The notes below the pieces were generated by a model, which ran no database searches, was not told where the DNA came from, and saw nothing but the letters and a program-made list of their open reading frames with translations. Source: Candidatus Helarchaeota archaeon (GTDB lineage: Archaea > Asgardarchaeota > Lokiarchaeia > Helarchaeales > RDOG01). From it: a stretch of 34,702 bases of DNA. Both the position numbers and the translations under genes were made by a program. The stretch is taken from the NCBI GenBank assembly GCA_029838215.1, contig JALGVI010000026.1:1-34702 (forward strand), read 5' to 3'. This document shows positions 1 to 7,872 of this stretch, in pieces (position 1 is the first letter of the stretch; each line of letters opens with the position of its first letter).

Positions 1-238
1 ATCTGTCTCATGTCAGGACCTTATTTTTGATGAATCTTCTGAATTATATTAAGGTGTTTAGCTTTATAAATGTTGATCCAAAAATTTTACATAAAAAATG
101 GAAATGTCTAAAATTTGGACTTCAACTGTCGCAATTTTCGGCAAAAATCAAAATGCGCATTTTTTCCTCGCGGCAATACTTTCACGCACCTCTCTCCGTC
201 ACTCATCCGCTCAATAATAAGAATCGTCCCAAAAATTC

Positions 239-247
239 TTTTTAAAC
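239..247 (+). promoter_or_regulatory. Putative TATA box for the 49-aa gene
   Basis: The T/A-rich run ctttttaaact lies about 35 bases before the ATG at 280. This spacing fits an archaeal TATA box with a very short leader. Inferred from position and composition only. Confidence 0.35.
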
Positions 248-279
248 TCATCGGCGGTGATCATCATGACGTGATATAA

Positions 280-426
280 ATGGCAAGCATAAAAATGGAA
301 AAATCTGATACGTATCAGTTCAAAAACGAAATGCTTCTCAAACGATTAAAAGCACGTTTTCACGGATCCTTGGGTGAAGTCTCTTTTTGGGATTTATATC
401 GTGCCGCGAAGCAATTTAGCTCTTAA
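280..426 (+). CDS. Hypothetical small protein, 48 residues
   Basis: A short complete reading frame runs from ATG at 280 to TAA at 424-426. It starts MASIKMEKSDTYQFKNEMLL and ends in LYRAAKQFSS. The composition is that of a soluble basic protein with an amphipathic helix in the middle (residues about 14-27) and aromatic residues near the C-terminus (FWDLY). A TATA-like element sits about 35 bases upstream and a T7 run follows the stop codon directly, so it could be an independent short transcript. I do not recognise the family. It may be a small regulatory or nucleic-acid-binding protein, or a chance frame; the promoter and T-run around it are the only support. Confidence 0.4.
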   Translation: MASIKMEKSDTYQFKNEMLLKRLKARFHGSLGEVSFWDLYRAAKQFSS

Positions 427-433
427 TTTTTTT
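426..433 (+). terminator. Oligo-T terminator after the 49-codon gene
   Basis: A run of seven Ts (427-433) directly follows the stop codon. Archaeal RNA polymerase commonly terminates at oligo-T on the non-template strand. Confidence 0.4.
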
Positions 434-448
434 AGGAGAAAATCATCG

Positions 449-462
449 AAAAAAAGAAAAAA
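449..462 (-). terminator. T-rich terminator for the beta-helix protein gene
   Basis: Read on the minus strand, two T-runs (T6, then C, then T7) start 6 bases beyond the stop codon at 468. This is a typical archaeal intrinsic termination signal. Confidence 0.5.
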
Positions 463-467
463 TGAGT

Positions 468-1832
468 TTAAGATTTTTTTCGGAGAGTTCTTCTGGGAAA
501 ACAAAGAAGTACAACCATACCAAGTCCTAATAGAATAAAGAGAATTTCGAATCCGGGGATGGCAGGAGGTAAGGTTGTAGATTCAGGGGGATAATCGATG
601 ACATCGTTTGGAGTGATAATATTATTTGTTCCTGAGTCCAAGATTCCGTTCATTGTATTGTAATGAATGGTGTTGTACGTCACGTTATTATCGTGAGATC
701 CTCCGACCAACTGAATGCCATATTTTCCATTATATGAAATAGTATTGTAATGGAATTCGTCATGATGGCTTCGAGTGTTTACCACGATTCCTTCCATGCC
801 GTTATTGGTAATGGTATTGTTGTAAAAGTCAGAATAATTTGCATCTATGCAAATTCCTTGCAGACCGTTATCCGTTAACGTGTTGAGGGTGATGTTATGA
901 CTAATGCCGCATAGATCGAGACCGATATACCGGTTATGAGTTATATTATTGTTGAAAAGCGTCAGATTATCAGAATCATCTGCAATCACCACCCCGCCCC
1001 ACTTATTCCATAGGATATTGTTGTTGACAATCGTGCTATTAGGAGCTTCTATTAAAGTCATGCCCGTATCTTCATTGTCAGTAATCTCATTTCCATCAAT
1101 TCTGGAGAGATTACTTCTTTGAACGGAGATACCATATCCACCATTATCTGTAATGGTATTATCATTCATGTTGATTTGAACTGAATCCAAGACGAGAACC
1201 CCGAAAGGGCTTCCCGTATCAGGACCATCCGTAATCGTGTTATTCGAAAGAGTGATTGTTTCAGAATTAAGCATTACGACGATTCCATGATATGAGATTT
1301 CGGTAATGGTGTTTTGGATGATGAAACAATCCCTGGAATTAGACACGTTGATGCCGCTCAAACCTTGATAAATGTTGTTTATCGTGATGTTCACGTTAGT
1401 GCAGTTGTAAAGAACGATGTTCGAGCCGTGAGAAAAATTATTGAATTGAATTATTCCGTTGCTGACGTTCTCGAGATAGATATTTGGGCCGCCCGTGTTA
1501 TAACAGGAACAATTCTGTATTGCAAAATACTTGTCCGTGTTATTTATTAGAAAACACGGTTCGTAAGTGAGCAATTCTGTTGTATTAATGTTTTTCAATT
1601 GAAAGATGTAGGGATCTCCTTTATTTCCAGTCCCTCCGGAGGAATTCAATTGCAACCAAGTATTATTTTGCATATTGTAAGGCTCATCGCTCGCAAGTAT
1701 TGAAATCGGAGTAAAATCAGGACCATTGACATTCATTGATGGTAATACAAAAAAAATACCAGAAATCGGTATTAGAAACAATAGAAAAAACGATAAAAAT
1801 ATACCCATTTTCATGTAAAAACGCAAGTTCAA
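468..1832 (-). CDS. Secreted parallel beta-helix (NosD-like) surface protein with C-terminal anchor
   Basis: This is a 454-aa cell-surface protein. A hydrophobic N-terminal segment (about residues 8-32) looks like a signal peptide or signal anchor. Residues about 110-420 are a ladder of short degenerate repeats rich in N, G, I and T, with motifs such as NNTITDN, NNNITHN and YNTISYN. This is the pattern of right-handed parallel beta-helix (PbH1/NosD) domains. After a linker rich in T and P comes IPGFE, a hydrophobic helix and the basic tail RRTLRKKS, a layout like archaeal PGF/CTERM sorting signals. Such proteins are usually S-layer-associated or carbohydrate-binding and acting; no catalytic site can be assigned. 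The gene stands alone and is divergent from the gene at 2028. Confidence 0.8.
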   Translation of the reverse strand: MNLRFYMKMGIFLSFFLLFLIPISGIFFVLPSMNVNGPDFTPISILASDEPYNMQNNTWLQLNSSGGTGNKGDPYIFQLKNINTTELLTYEPCFLINNTDKYFAIQNCSCYNTGGPNIYLENVSNGIIQFNNFSHGSNIVLYNCTNVNITINNIYQGLSGINVSNSRDCFIIQNTITEISYHGIVVMLNSETITLSNNTITDGPDTGSPFGVLVLDSVQINMNDNTITDNGGYGISVQRSNLSRIDGNEITDNEDTGMTLIEAPNSTIVNNNILWNKWGGVVIADDSDNLTLFNNNITHNRYIGLDLCGISHNITLNTLTDNGLQGICIDANYSDFYNNTITNNGMEGIVVNTRSHHDEFHYNTISYNGKYGIQLVGGSHDNNVTYNTIHYNTMNGILDSGTNNIITPNDVIDYPPESTTLPPAIPGFEILFILLGLGMVVLLCFPRRTLRKKS

Positions 1833-1973
1833 TCGCCTCTCTTGAATGAAAAAATTATTTTGAGAACATGCTCATGATTATTGCCTAAAAATATTACTTA
1901 GTTGCTTGATTTAAATAATTTTATAATTAATTCACAAGTATCGCATGACCTACAAATCATTTTAAAATACACA

Positions 1974-1987
1974 AAAGTGTACACTTT
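1974..1987. promoter_or_regulatory. Perfect 14-bp palindrome, probable operator
   Basis: AAAGTGTACACTTT is a perfect inverted repeat 40 bases upstream of the ATG at 2028. It lies just downstream of a TATA-like tttaaaata (1961-1969), close to the expected transcription start. A dimeric repressor bound there would block initiation. The operator role is inferred from symmetry and position. Confidence 0.5.
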
Positions 1988-2027
1988 ATAGAAATCATTA
2001 AACAATTCAATTAAGAGGTGTTGTAGA

Positions 2028-3176
2028 ATGCCGCAACATACCGTGGGCGAAATGCCGGATGATTTATACATCAAGCCATTTTTACCAATCCTCTCATTCT
2101 TATGGCGAGTTTATAAAGAATACGGATGGGAAGGAGTGAATAATTATGAAGCCATGGGAGATGAAGGAATTTTTGATTTTTGGCAGAATAGGCTTAATGA
2201 GGGCATCTATACTGCTAAAGACGTGATTGAAGGCAAGATAGAGAAACCCGAGCGGGTTCTTTCCTATATTATCATGATTCCATCTTTATCGATTCGGAGT
2301 GATTTATGCATAGGAACGCAGAAATTATTTGGTGGTGAAAGCGTAGACGTTACTTACGCCACAATAAAGGATGATACTTCGGAACTCTTGCTTCTATTGA
2401 ACTGTCATATTGAGGATGGCATTCCCGTGGATTGGTACATGATCAGAGAAACCGATGAGATTTTAGACAGGCGCCACATGAAGTATGGCTATAAATTACG
2501 AGAAATTCCTCGCCGCGTTAAAGGCATGAAAAAATCCGCAGCGATCTTGGAGGATGTTTTAAGGGATATCCGTAATGAAAGGACGCCACAATGGGCAGGC
2601 TCTGACTACTTCGTCGGAACCGTGCTTTCAAGTTGGGCAATAAATCTCATGTGCATACCTTCAAATTATGAGTGTATTGGCGAAACTTATGACGGATGGG
2701 CCAGTAAGGAGAAATATGGTTTACCGGATTATACGTTTTCGCTTCATCCGTTTCCATCAGCGTTTAACATGTTTTTTTATCAAGACCGTGAGACTTTTAT
2801 CAGAAAAATCGCATCGTTAACGACAACAATGGACATGTATGTTCAACCTTTTGAACCGAAGAATTTGGAGATAATCAGGACCAGAGTTCCGCACGTGTTC
2901 ACCACGTATAAAGACCAGATTGAAAACGAAGGCATTCCATTCCCCATTCAATCATTGGGCTGTACCTATCCAAATCTAAAAAGCAAGGACCCAAACATTC
3001 AGTTTGACAAAAAATATCCCAAAGGAGATCGGATAAAACCGTCGGACTTGGATCTTTCATTCGAAGAGTTCTTGGAAGGAGTTTATCTGGACGTAAATCA
3101 CGAAACAAAACCGAAAACTATCGATAAGTCCAAGATTCTATCAATGGGAATCGGACGAAATACTCGATTTCTTTAA
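2028..3176 (+). CDS. Conserved-looking protein of unknown function, 382 aa
   Basis: I do not recognise this family. It is a soluble protein with no signal peptide or membrane helix. It starts at ATG 2028 behind a good ribosome-binding site (aagaggtg). It is rich in aromatic residues (many W, Y and F) and acidic overall. Visible segments include GGESVDVTYATIKDDTSELL (about 104-123), a lone pair of cysteines far apart, and a C-terminal stretch IKPSDLDLSFEEFLEGVYLD. Nothing resembles a nucleotide-binding loop or a metal cluster. The gene is monocistronic: it is divergent from the beta-helix surface-protein gene, has a palindromic operator candidate in its promoter, and a strong T-rich terminator after it. 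This suggests separately regulated expression, perhaps of a metabolic enzyme. Confidence 0.75.
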   Translation: MPQHTVGEMPDDLYIKPFLPILSFLWRVYKEYGWEGVNNYEAMGDEGIFDFWQNRLNEGIYTAKDVIEGKIEKPERVLSYIIMIPSLSIRSDLCIGTQKLFGGESVDVTYATIKDDTSELLLLLNCHIEDGIPVDWYMIRETDEILDRRHMKYGYKLREIPRRVKGMKKSAAILEDVLRDIRNERTPQWAGSDYFVGTVLSSWAINLMCIPSNYECIGETYDGWASKEKYGLPDYTFSLHPFPSAFNMFFYQDRETFIRKIASLTTTMDMYVQPFEPKNLEIIRTRVPHVFTTYKDQIENEGIPFPIQSLGCTYPNLKSKDPNIQFDKKYPKGDRIKPSDLDLSFEEFLEGVYLDVNHETKPKTIDKSKILSMGIGRNTRFL

Positions 3177-3183
3177 TCGTCAA

Positions 3184-3201
3184 TTTTTTTTCCTTTTTTT
3201 T
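3184..3201 (+). terminator. Double oligo-T terminator
   Basis: Two T8 runs separated by CC start 8 bases after the stop codon of the 382-aa gene, a strong archaeal intrinsic termination signal. Confidence 0.6.
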
Positions 3202-3231
3202 GTAAATTTTACGTCTCTACAAGTCGGAAAT

Positions 3232-4251
3232 TTAGGATTTATAAATTATATAATTGAAAATGATCATGCTTGAAAATATGCCTACTGCATAAGAGATCTT
3301 GAATGTTGGCATTAAAAACGGCGTTGTTACAAAGAGAAATAAGATGGTTCCGATGATAAGTAATCCCGCCATCACGCATAAAAGCAGGATTCTTTCTCCC
3401 ATGATATATGGTTTTTCTTTTATTGAAAAAATTCGAAACCACAAGATGAAAGCAATTCCTAACAATGGAAGAAATAGGGGAAGTGTAAAAGAGAGGGGAA
3501 GCAGAAGGAATCCACTAATTTTGTCTCTGAAATCTTCAATTTCAGCACGTAATCGTTCATATTCTGCAGCATTAACAATGCCATAATCCTTTTTAATCCG
3601 AGATTTGTAACCCTTCCATAAGGTGTATTTGTAACTTCCAAACTTGGCCTTTATTTTATCCATTTTCGAGTATTTTTCAAATGGACGATATTCATCTTGT
3701 ATCAAGGGAATGATAAAAACGAATAAAATCAAGGAGAACATCCCAAAAATGAGCGAAATAAACCTATCAAGCAAATCTATGGGTAGAAATGAGAGCCCCG
3801 TAATGATATTGTAAATTCCATATATGATCAACAAAAATCCCAAGATCATGAAGACGACCTTGAGCCGGGTTGCGAGCTTCTTGCGTTTCTTCATTTGTTT
3901 CGAAAAAATTCTGAAAAAGATAATGGTAACAGTAGCAAAAGTTATGCTAATGCCCAAACCGCTCAGGAATTTCATTGTAGCTCCAGAAATTAACGTCAAT
4001 ACGAGAAAAGCCGGCAAGATTAAGAAAATATTGAAATTCCAACCAAAAATGGGCATTATGATAAAAAACAGGGCGGTACCTACGGCAGCACTTATTCCGT
4101 AGCTTAAGTAGAGATGTTCGGAAACAGTTCGGCTGGCATTTTCGAAGTGCTCTAATATCTTTGAAGGAATTTGCTTAATAGATGAGAAAAATCCGTTGCT
4201 ACTCATTCGAACCCTTACCGATTTTTTGTTTATTAGTAAGTCTAAATTCAT
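3232..4251 (-). CDS. Polytopic membrane protein of unknown function
   Basis: This 339-aa protein has about eight predicted membrane helices: residues about 52-70, 73-93, 97-114, 130-150, 160-185, 246-272, 285-308 and 316-335. A charged cytoplasmic-looking segment rich in K and R (about 190-240) splits them into two groups. The N-terminus is soluble and basic. Its ATG directly abuts the stop codon of the transglutaminase-like gene upstream (no gap), so the two are very likely translated from one mRNA and may form one complex. I recognise no catalytic motif. It could be a structural or transport partner of the neighbouring protein. Confidence 0.7.
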   Translation of the reverse strand: MNLDLLINKKSVRVRMSSNGFFSSIKQIPSKILEHFENASRTVSEHLYLSYGISAAVGTALFFIIMPIFGWNFNIFLILPAFLVLTLISGATMKFLSGLGISITFATVTIIFFRIFSKQMKKRKKLATRLKVVFMILGFLLIIYGIYNIITGLSFLPIDLLDRFISLIFGMFSLILFVFIIPLIQDEYRPFEKYSKMDKIKAKFGSYKYTLWKGYKSRIKKDYGIVNAAEYERLRAEIEDFRDKISGFLLLPLSFTLPLFLPLLGIAFILWFRIFSIKEKPYIMGERILLLCVMAGLLIIGTILFLFVTTPFLMPTFKISYAVGIFSSMIIFNYIIYKS

Positions 4252-5427
4252 TTAATTCTTTTTATAACGATCTATCAATTTTCTCATGTAATCTTGATCC
4301 ATGCAAAAAATTGTCACGATAAATGCCACCAAGATGATGAGGTTTCCAAAGGCGAGACCGCCAAAACTGCCAACAAAGTAAAGAATTAACGCGGAAATAG
4401 AAAGAGTTGTCCCCCCAAACACCACGTTTAAAAGATCTTGCTTTTTTGGTTTGAAACGTTTGGGAATGTTTAAGTAAAGCGTGATCAGGAATGCTAGGAA
4501 GAATAAAAGCAGGAATAGTAGAGGCCATGCAAGAAAACCGATTAATGGACCGAATTCTTCTCCGTTAAGAATATTAATATAATAATCTTCGTAACTGGAG
4601 CCATCGAGAAAGATTGTCAACGCGGAAATGAAGATACCTTGAGGAAAATAAATATGCCCATGCCTGTTAAACATATAATAAGGATTGCCTGCGCTGGTCC
4701 ACCAGTTAAGGCGAGCGACTTCCGTGCCCAATATTGGTACCGTTCCTGTTTCATTAAATACTATCGTCCACGAATGGGAATCTGATTCAGCAATAAACGG
4801 ACTAATATTCCAATCATAGTTGATATTCAATCGTTCGAGTAAAGAACAGGTTACCACGGCGATTCCATCGCAGTCATCCATATTAATGCTCAGTACTTCG
4901 TCAACAGATGGAAGATGATCCCAAGTGAATCGTGGATATCCAAAATCGTATGCGTACGTAATTAAGCCATCTAGGCTTCGATTTCTCGTGTCCCCGAGCC
5001 GTTTATTTGAAACATTGTACAAAAATTCCTGAATAAAAGTAAGCTGGGACTCGAGGGTCGGGAGTTTTGGATGAGATATGAAAGTGCTAAAATTATCAAT
5101 GCCCAACATATCCGATCTATTTGTAAATTCCCAAAATTGCGTTTCTAATGTCGCGCATTTATCCGGTTCGATCACATTGATTCCTGGAATGGACGTGATT
5201 CGACCCATCCTACGTATAAATTGATTTCCCCAATCGAAAGGAATCGGAAACATGATGAGGAATAGCATGAAAAAAAGGATAGCGAATTGAGTAAAGCGGA
5301 TCTTGAAATTCTGCTTGCGAAAAGTTGCAATTGCCATTCCGATGAAAAATACAAGAAGGTATATCGTTAGAATCATGTACGTGATGATCGTGATAAATAG
5401 AAAGAATGCGAAGAGTGGGAGTCCCAC
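4252..5427 (-). CDS. Membrane protein with transglutaminase-like domain
   Basis: This is a 391-aa protein with two N-terminal membrane helices (about 8-32 and 43-62), a central extracytoplasmic domain, and three C-terminal helices (about 298-320, 331-352, 357-375). The central domain looks like a transglutaminase fold: DDCDGIAVVTCSLLERL places the candidate nucleophile at C186, and DSHSWTIVF places the histidine at H218. The usual third acidic residue is not obvious; the matching region reads EVARLNWW. It may act as a surface peptidase or cross-linking enzyme, or be a non-catalytic relative. The GTG at 5427 has no clear ribosome-binding site. In-frame ATT codons at 5460 and 5457 follow a G6 run, so the true start may be about 11 residues upstream. 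It forms a pair with the membrane protein downstream. Confidence 0.7.
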   Translation of the reverse strand: MGLPLFAFFLFITIITYMILTIYLLVFFIGMAIATFRKQNFKIRFTQFAILFFMLFLIMFPIPFDWGNQFIRRMGRITSIPGINVIEPDKCATLETQFWEFTNRSDMLGIDNFSTFISHPKLPTLESQLTFIQEFLYNVSNKRLGDTRNRSLDGLITYAYDFGYPRFTWDHLPSVDEVLSINMDDCDGIAVVTCSLLERLNINYDWNISPFIAESDSHSWTIVFNETGTVPILGTEVARLNWWTSAGNPYYMFNRHGHIYFPQGIFISALTIFLDGSSYEDYYINILNGEEFGPLIGFLAWPLLFLLLFFLAFLITLYLNIPKRFKPKKQDLLNVVFGGTTLSISALILYFVGSFGGLAFGNLIILVAFIVTIFCMDQDYMRKLIDRYKKN

Positions 5428-5484
5428 GCCAAGAAAGATTTTGACTTGTTTTCGAATAATAAACCCCCCAATTAGAACTTAAAG

Positions 5485-5787
5485 TCATTTCGTTTCTTTT
5501 TTTTGGAATTTTTTTAATTCGTGTTCAAAAGCGTAGAGAGCTTTATCCATTGCTTCATTAATCAGGTCTTGAATTTCTTGTTCAGACATTTCGGGAATCG
5601 TCAATTCAATTTCAAAATCGAGCGAGAGTACTTCATCCATGTTGAGTTCTATTGAGATGTCCAAGTCGGTTATCTTCGATTTATGAACGCGTTCAAAGAC
5701 AGTTTTTCGAGCATTTCGTTCCAAAATGATTAGAAGTCTGTCCAATTCTTCTTCAGGGATCGGTTTGAGCCCAAGGTCTATGATCAT
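5485..5787 (-). CDS. DUF3194 family protein, prefoldin-associated
   Basis: This 100-aa acidic alpha/beta protein matches the archaeal DUF3194 family, recognisable by length, the LDISIELNMDEVLSLDFEIEL beta region (about 43-64) and the helical C-terminus. Its function is unknown. It is found beside the prefoldin beta gene in many archaea, as here, where it lies 52 bases downstream in the same direction. That conserved neighbourhood suggests a link with protein folding or ribosome-related work. It is the last gene of the eL43-pcc1-prefoldin cluster before the membrane-protein pair. Confidence 0.75.
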   Translation of the reverse strand: MIIDLGLKPIPEEELDRLLIILERNARKTVFERVHKSKITDLDISIELNMDEVLSLDFEIELTIPEMSEQEIQDLINEAMDKALYAFEHELKKFQKKETK

Positions 5788-5839
5788 GAGATTTCAGCAT
5801 AAAAAATCAATTCTAAGAGATATAAATAAAAAAGAGATG

Positions 5840-6217
5840 TTACATGGGCTGGAAGCTTCCGGCGCCACCTGAGCCTTGACTTTGAAGTATCTTTTGAATT
5901 TTTTCACGCATCTCATCAAGTTGGGATTTTGCCCGTTCTTCCTGCTTTTCCAGTGTTTTTAAACGCATCTCATAAGTTTCTTTCTTATCCTTGAGTTCAA
6001 CAATGAGCTCATCCTTTTTTACTTGAACCATTATTGCTCCAATACTTTTGTATACAGCCATATCATCGGCAGTTTTTTCGAGTTTTTCAAGAGCCATATC
6101 CACGTCTCGAGCAGTCAGTTCAAGTTGTTGACGTTGCTGAACTAGGAGCTCATATCGTTGCTGAATTTGCTGAAATTGCTGAATTTGGTGTTGAACGTTT
6201 GGTGGTAATCCTTCCAT
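5840..6217 (-). CDS. pfdB: Prefoldin subunit beta
   Basis: This is the beta subunit of the hexameric chaperone prefoldin (two alpha, four beta), which captures unfolded proteins and passes them to the thermosome. The sequence has the expected layout: an N-terminal coiled coil rich in Q (residues about 8-45), a short beta-hairpin region (VYKSIGAIMVQVKKDEL, about 55-71) and a C-terminal coiled coil, ending in a G/S-rich tail. The open frame extends to a TTG at 6253. I prefer the ATG at 6217, giving 125 aa, because MEGLPPNVQHQIQQFQQ aligns with the usual family start and a ggaaagtg motif precedes it. It lies between pcc1 and DUF3194, the normal archaeal order. Confidence 0.9.
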   Translation of the reverse strand: MEGLPPNVQHQIQQFQQIQQRYELLVQQRQQLELTARDVDMALEKLEKTADDMAVYKSIGAIMVQVKKDELIVELKDKKETYEMRLKTLEKQEERAKSQLDEMREKIQKILQSQGSGGAGSFQPM

Positions 6218-6298
6218 ACTAAATTCACTTTCCTTTTCAAGAAATTGTTTCAATCAGATAAACCATTTGGACGATATAAATTTTGTCAGCCTGTAAAA

Positions 6299-6574
6299 TC
6301 ATTCGATATTTTTCTTCACGAATGAATGAGTGTCTTCAATAATTTTTAGCCATCGAAAATATGAATTAACGACGGCACGAAATGAAGTTAAATCAGACGT
6401 GGAGATATCAAGCATGAGCGTGTTTTCATCTTTTTCGATAATTTTTAGTCTTATCCGGTCTTCTCGAGTAAATTCCGTTTCTGGTTTTAGTGCAAGATAT
6501 GCCACGTTTTTCTCGTGTGGGGATTCGAAAAATAAATTTATTGTTGCTTGGATTCTTTCTTGCAAATCATCCAC
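6299..6574 (-). CDS. pcc1: KEOPS complex subunit Pcc1
   Basis: This small 91-aa subunit dimerises within the KEOPS complex, which makes the universal t6A37 modification of ANN-decoding tRNAs together with Kae1, Bud32 and Cgi121. The family pattern is visible: a first strand (RIQATINLFFES), then VAYLALKPETE, and the C-terminal signature DLTSFRAVVNSYFRWLKII (about 61-79). It starts at a GTG at 6574; in-frame sequence upstream offers no ATG before a stop. It lies 52 bases after eL43 and upstream of prefoldin beta, the conserved archaeal arrangement. Confidence 0.88.
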   Translation of the reverse strand: MDDLQERIQATINLFFESPHEKNVAYLALKPETEFTREDRIRLKIIEKDENTLMLDISTSDLTSFRAVVNSYFRWLKIIEDTHSFVKKNIE

Positions 6575-6626
6575 TCTAGCAGCAGAAATGAGTAATGCGT
6601 GGAGTGCTTACCGTTGATCTCGAGTT

Positions 6627-6896
6627 TTACATGAGATCCTTAAGACGTTTTACGTTGCGGGTTGCTTTTTTACCTTCCATCGTTACGGGAATGTATGCTC
6701 CTCCCGCAAATTTATATGAACATTTCTTGCATTGCCAGACACCTACTGAAACTCGGCGAACAGATGGGGTTTGGCATTGAGGACATCGGTGAGGTTGCTT
6801 CATTTTTTCTTCTATTTTTGCAACACGCTTTCGGACTGTTGAACCGTATCGAGGTCCGAATCGACCGGTGCTACCGACTTTTTTTGTTCTGGGCAT
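6627..6896 (-). CDS. rpl37ae: Large ribosomal subunit protein eL43 (L37Ae)
   Basis: This is an 89-aa zinc-binding protein of the 50S subunit. The basic N-terminus [17 protein letters not shown] is characteristic, and the zinc ribbon is complete, with C38 and C41 in CPQC and C56 and C59 in CKKC. Length is normal. It follows rrp42 after a 136-base gap that holds its own TATA-like element, so the eL43-pcc1-prefoldin-DUF3194 group may also be transcribed separately from the exosome genes. The RNA polymerase subunit gene rpoP, which follows eL43 in some archaea, is absent here; pcc1 comes next. Confidence 0.95.
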   Translation of the reverse strand: MPRTKKVGSTGRFGPRYGSTVRKRVAKIEEKMKQPHRCPQCQTPSVRRVSVGVWQCKKCSYKFAGGAYIPVTMEGKKATRNVKRLKDLM

Positions 6897-6928
6897 GTCA
6901 AATCACGCATTTTATAGATTATTGATGG

Positions 6929-6945
6929 ATAGATATATTTCTTCT
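6929..6945 (-). promoter_or_regulatory. Putative promoter for the eL43-pcc1-prefoldin group
   Basis: On the minus strand, gaagaaatatatctatc contains a purine-rich BRE-like stretch followed by a TATA-like box about 35-45 bases before the eL43 ATG. This would give a leader of about 10-15 bases. A second A/T-rich box (6908-6917) is too close to the ATG. Confidence 0.4.
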
Positions 6946-7032
6946 TTTAATTGAAAATTCATTCTTGATTCTGTTTTTAATACTTGCTATAGAGATGAGA
7001 AATTAAAAAAAATAGAGAATTTGGGTGAAGTT

Positions 7033-7872
7033 TTATTCAGCTTTAGGTAGCGGAGGGAGTTTTGCTCGGATTGCTTCGACTTTCTTTAACATGTCATCGA
7101 GCATGTAAAGGCATTCTTCAATTGTTAGGGATCCGTCCGCCCCCTTCTGAAGACTACATATGTTGTTGTTTCCATCTAACGTAATTGTAAATCGAGCATC
7201 CAATACTCGTTCTTCGTTTTCGTTTGGGTCAAGCAAGATCTTTTTATTAATCTTGGCATAGGTGAACGAGACAGGGATGTTTGTTAATGGCAACGGAATC
7301 CAATCAGATCTATCCTTGTAGCTTCCTGAGAATTTAACATCACCATCTTTGGTAATTTCCTTAATACGCGGGATTTTTGTTGTTAATAATGCAGCCACAG
7401 CAGCCAATTCACCAGCATCAAACATATTGCCATCATATTGTATCACATATAAATCGATGAAAATGATGAATACTTTTTCGCCGGGTGTGATACAAAGTTT
7501 TTTCTTGTCGATAATTTCGGAGTGACGTAATCCACGATCAACGACACGAGCTACTTCGATTGACTGTTCACCAGGTGGTCCGGGTTCAAATGTTTGGGAT
7601 GCCATTGGAATGAGTTCAGCATTAACAGTGCAAACACCTTCATTGGGCGTGTCGGGATATGGCGCACCCACGGAAACTTTAACACCTGCTAGAATTTCCG
7701 TCTTTCCAAGCCAAACGTGTGCAGAGCCTTCTGCTTTGACGATACAATCTGTTTTAATTTTAATTTCGCGAAATTCATCGAATTTTCGACCATCAATCCG
7801 CTGTCCTTTTGCAGCTAAGTTTTCAATAGCTGAGCGTTCGATTTCAGAGATTACTTTATACGCTTCACTCAT
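7033..7872 (-). CDS. rrp42: Exosome subunit Rrp42
   Basis: This RNase PH-fold subunit is the catalytically inactive partner of Rrp41 in the hexameric core ring of the archaeal exosome, which degrades and tails RNA. The sequence shows the family features: RIDGRKFDEFREIKI, SAHVWLGKTEILAGVKVSVG, and an EQSIEVARVVDRGLRHSEIID helix region. The acidic catalytic pair found in Rrp41 is not conserved at the equivalent place. The open frame runs up to 7902, but I place the start at the ATG at 7872 (279 aa). A strong GGAGG lies 9 bases before that ATG, and MSEAYKVISEIERS is a normal N-terminus. The start overlaps the end of rrp41 by 8 bases, indicating translational coupling. Confidence 0.95.
   Translation of the reverse strand: MSEAYKVISEIERSAIENLAAKGQRIDGRKFDEFREIKIKTDCIVKAEGSAHVWLGKTEILAGVKVSVGAPYPDTPNEGVCTVNAELIPMASQTFEPGPPGEQSIEVARVVDRGLRHSEIIDKKKLCITPGEKVFIIFIDLYVIQYDGNMFDAGELAAVAALLTTKIPRIKEITKDGDVKFSGSYKDRSDWIPLPLTNIPVSFTYAKINKKILLDPNENEERVLDARFTITLDGNNNICSLQKGADGSLTIEECLYMLDDMLKKVEAIRAKLPPLPKAE

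Noticed and set aside
27..245. 72-codon open frame on the plus strand
   Set aside because: The composition is not protein-like, there is no ribosome-binding site, and it overlaps the promoter region of the more plausible small gene at 280.
1314..1550. 78-codon frame opposite the beta-helix gene
   Set aside because: It arises from the repeats of the opposite strand and has no start signal.
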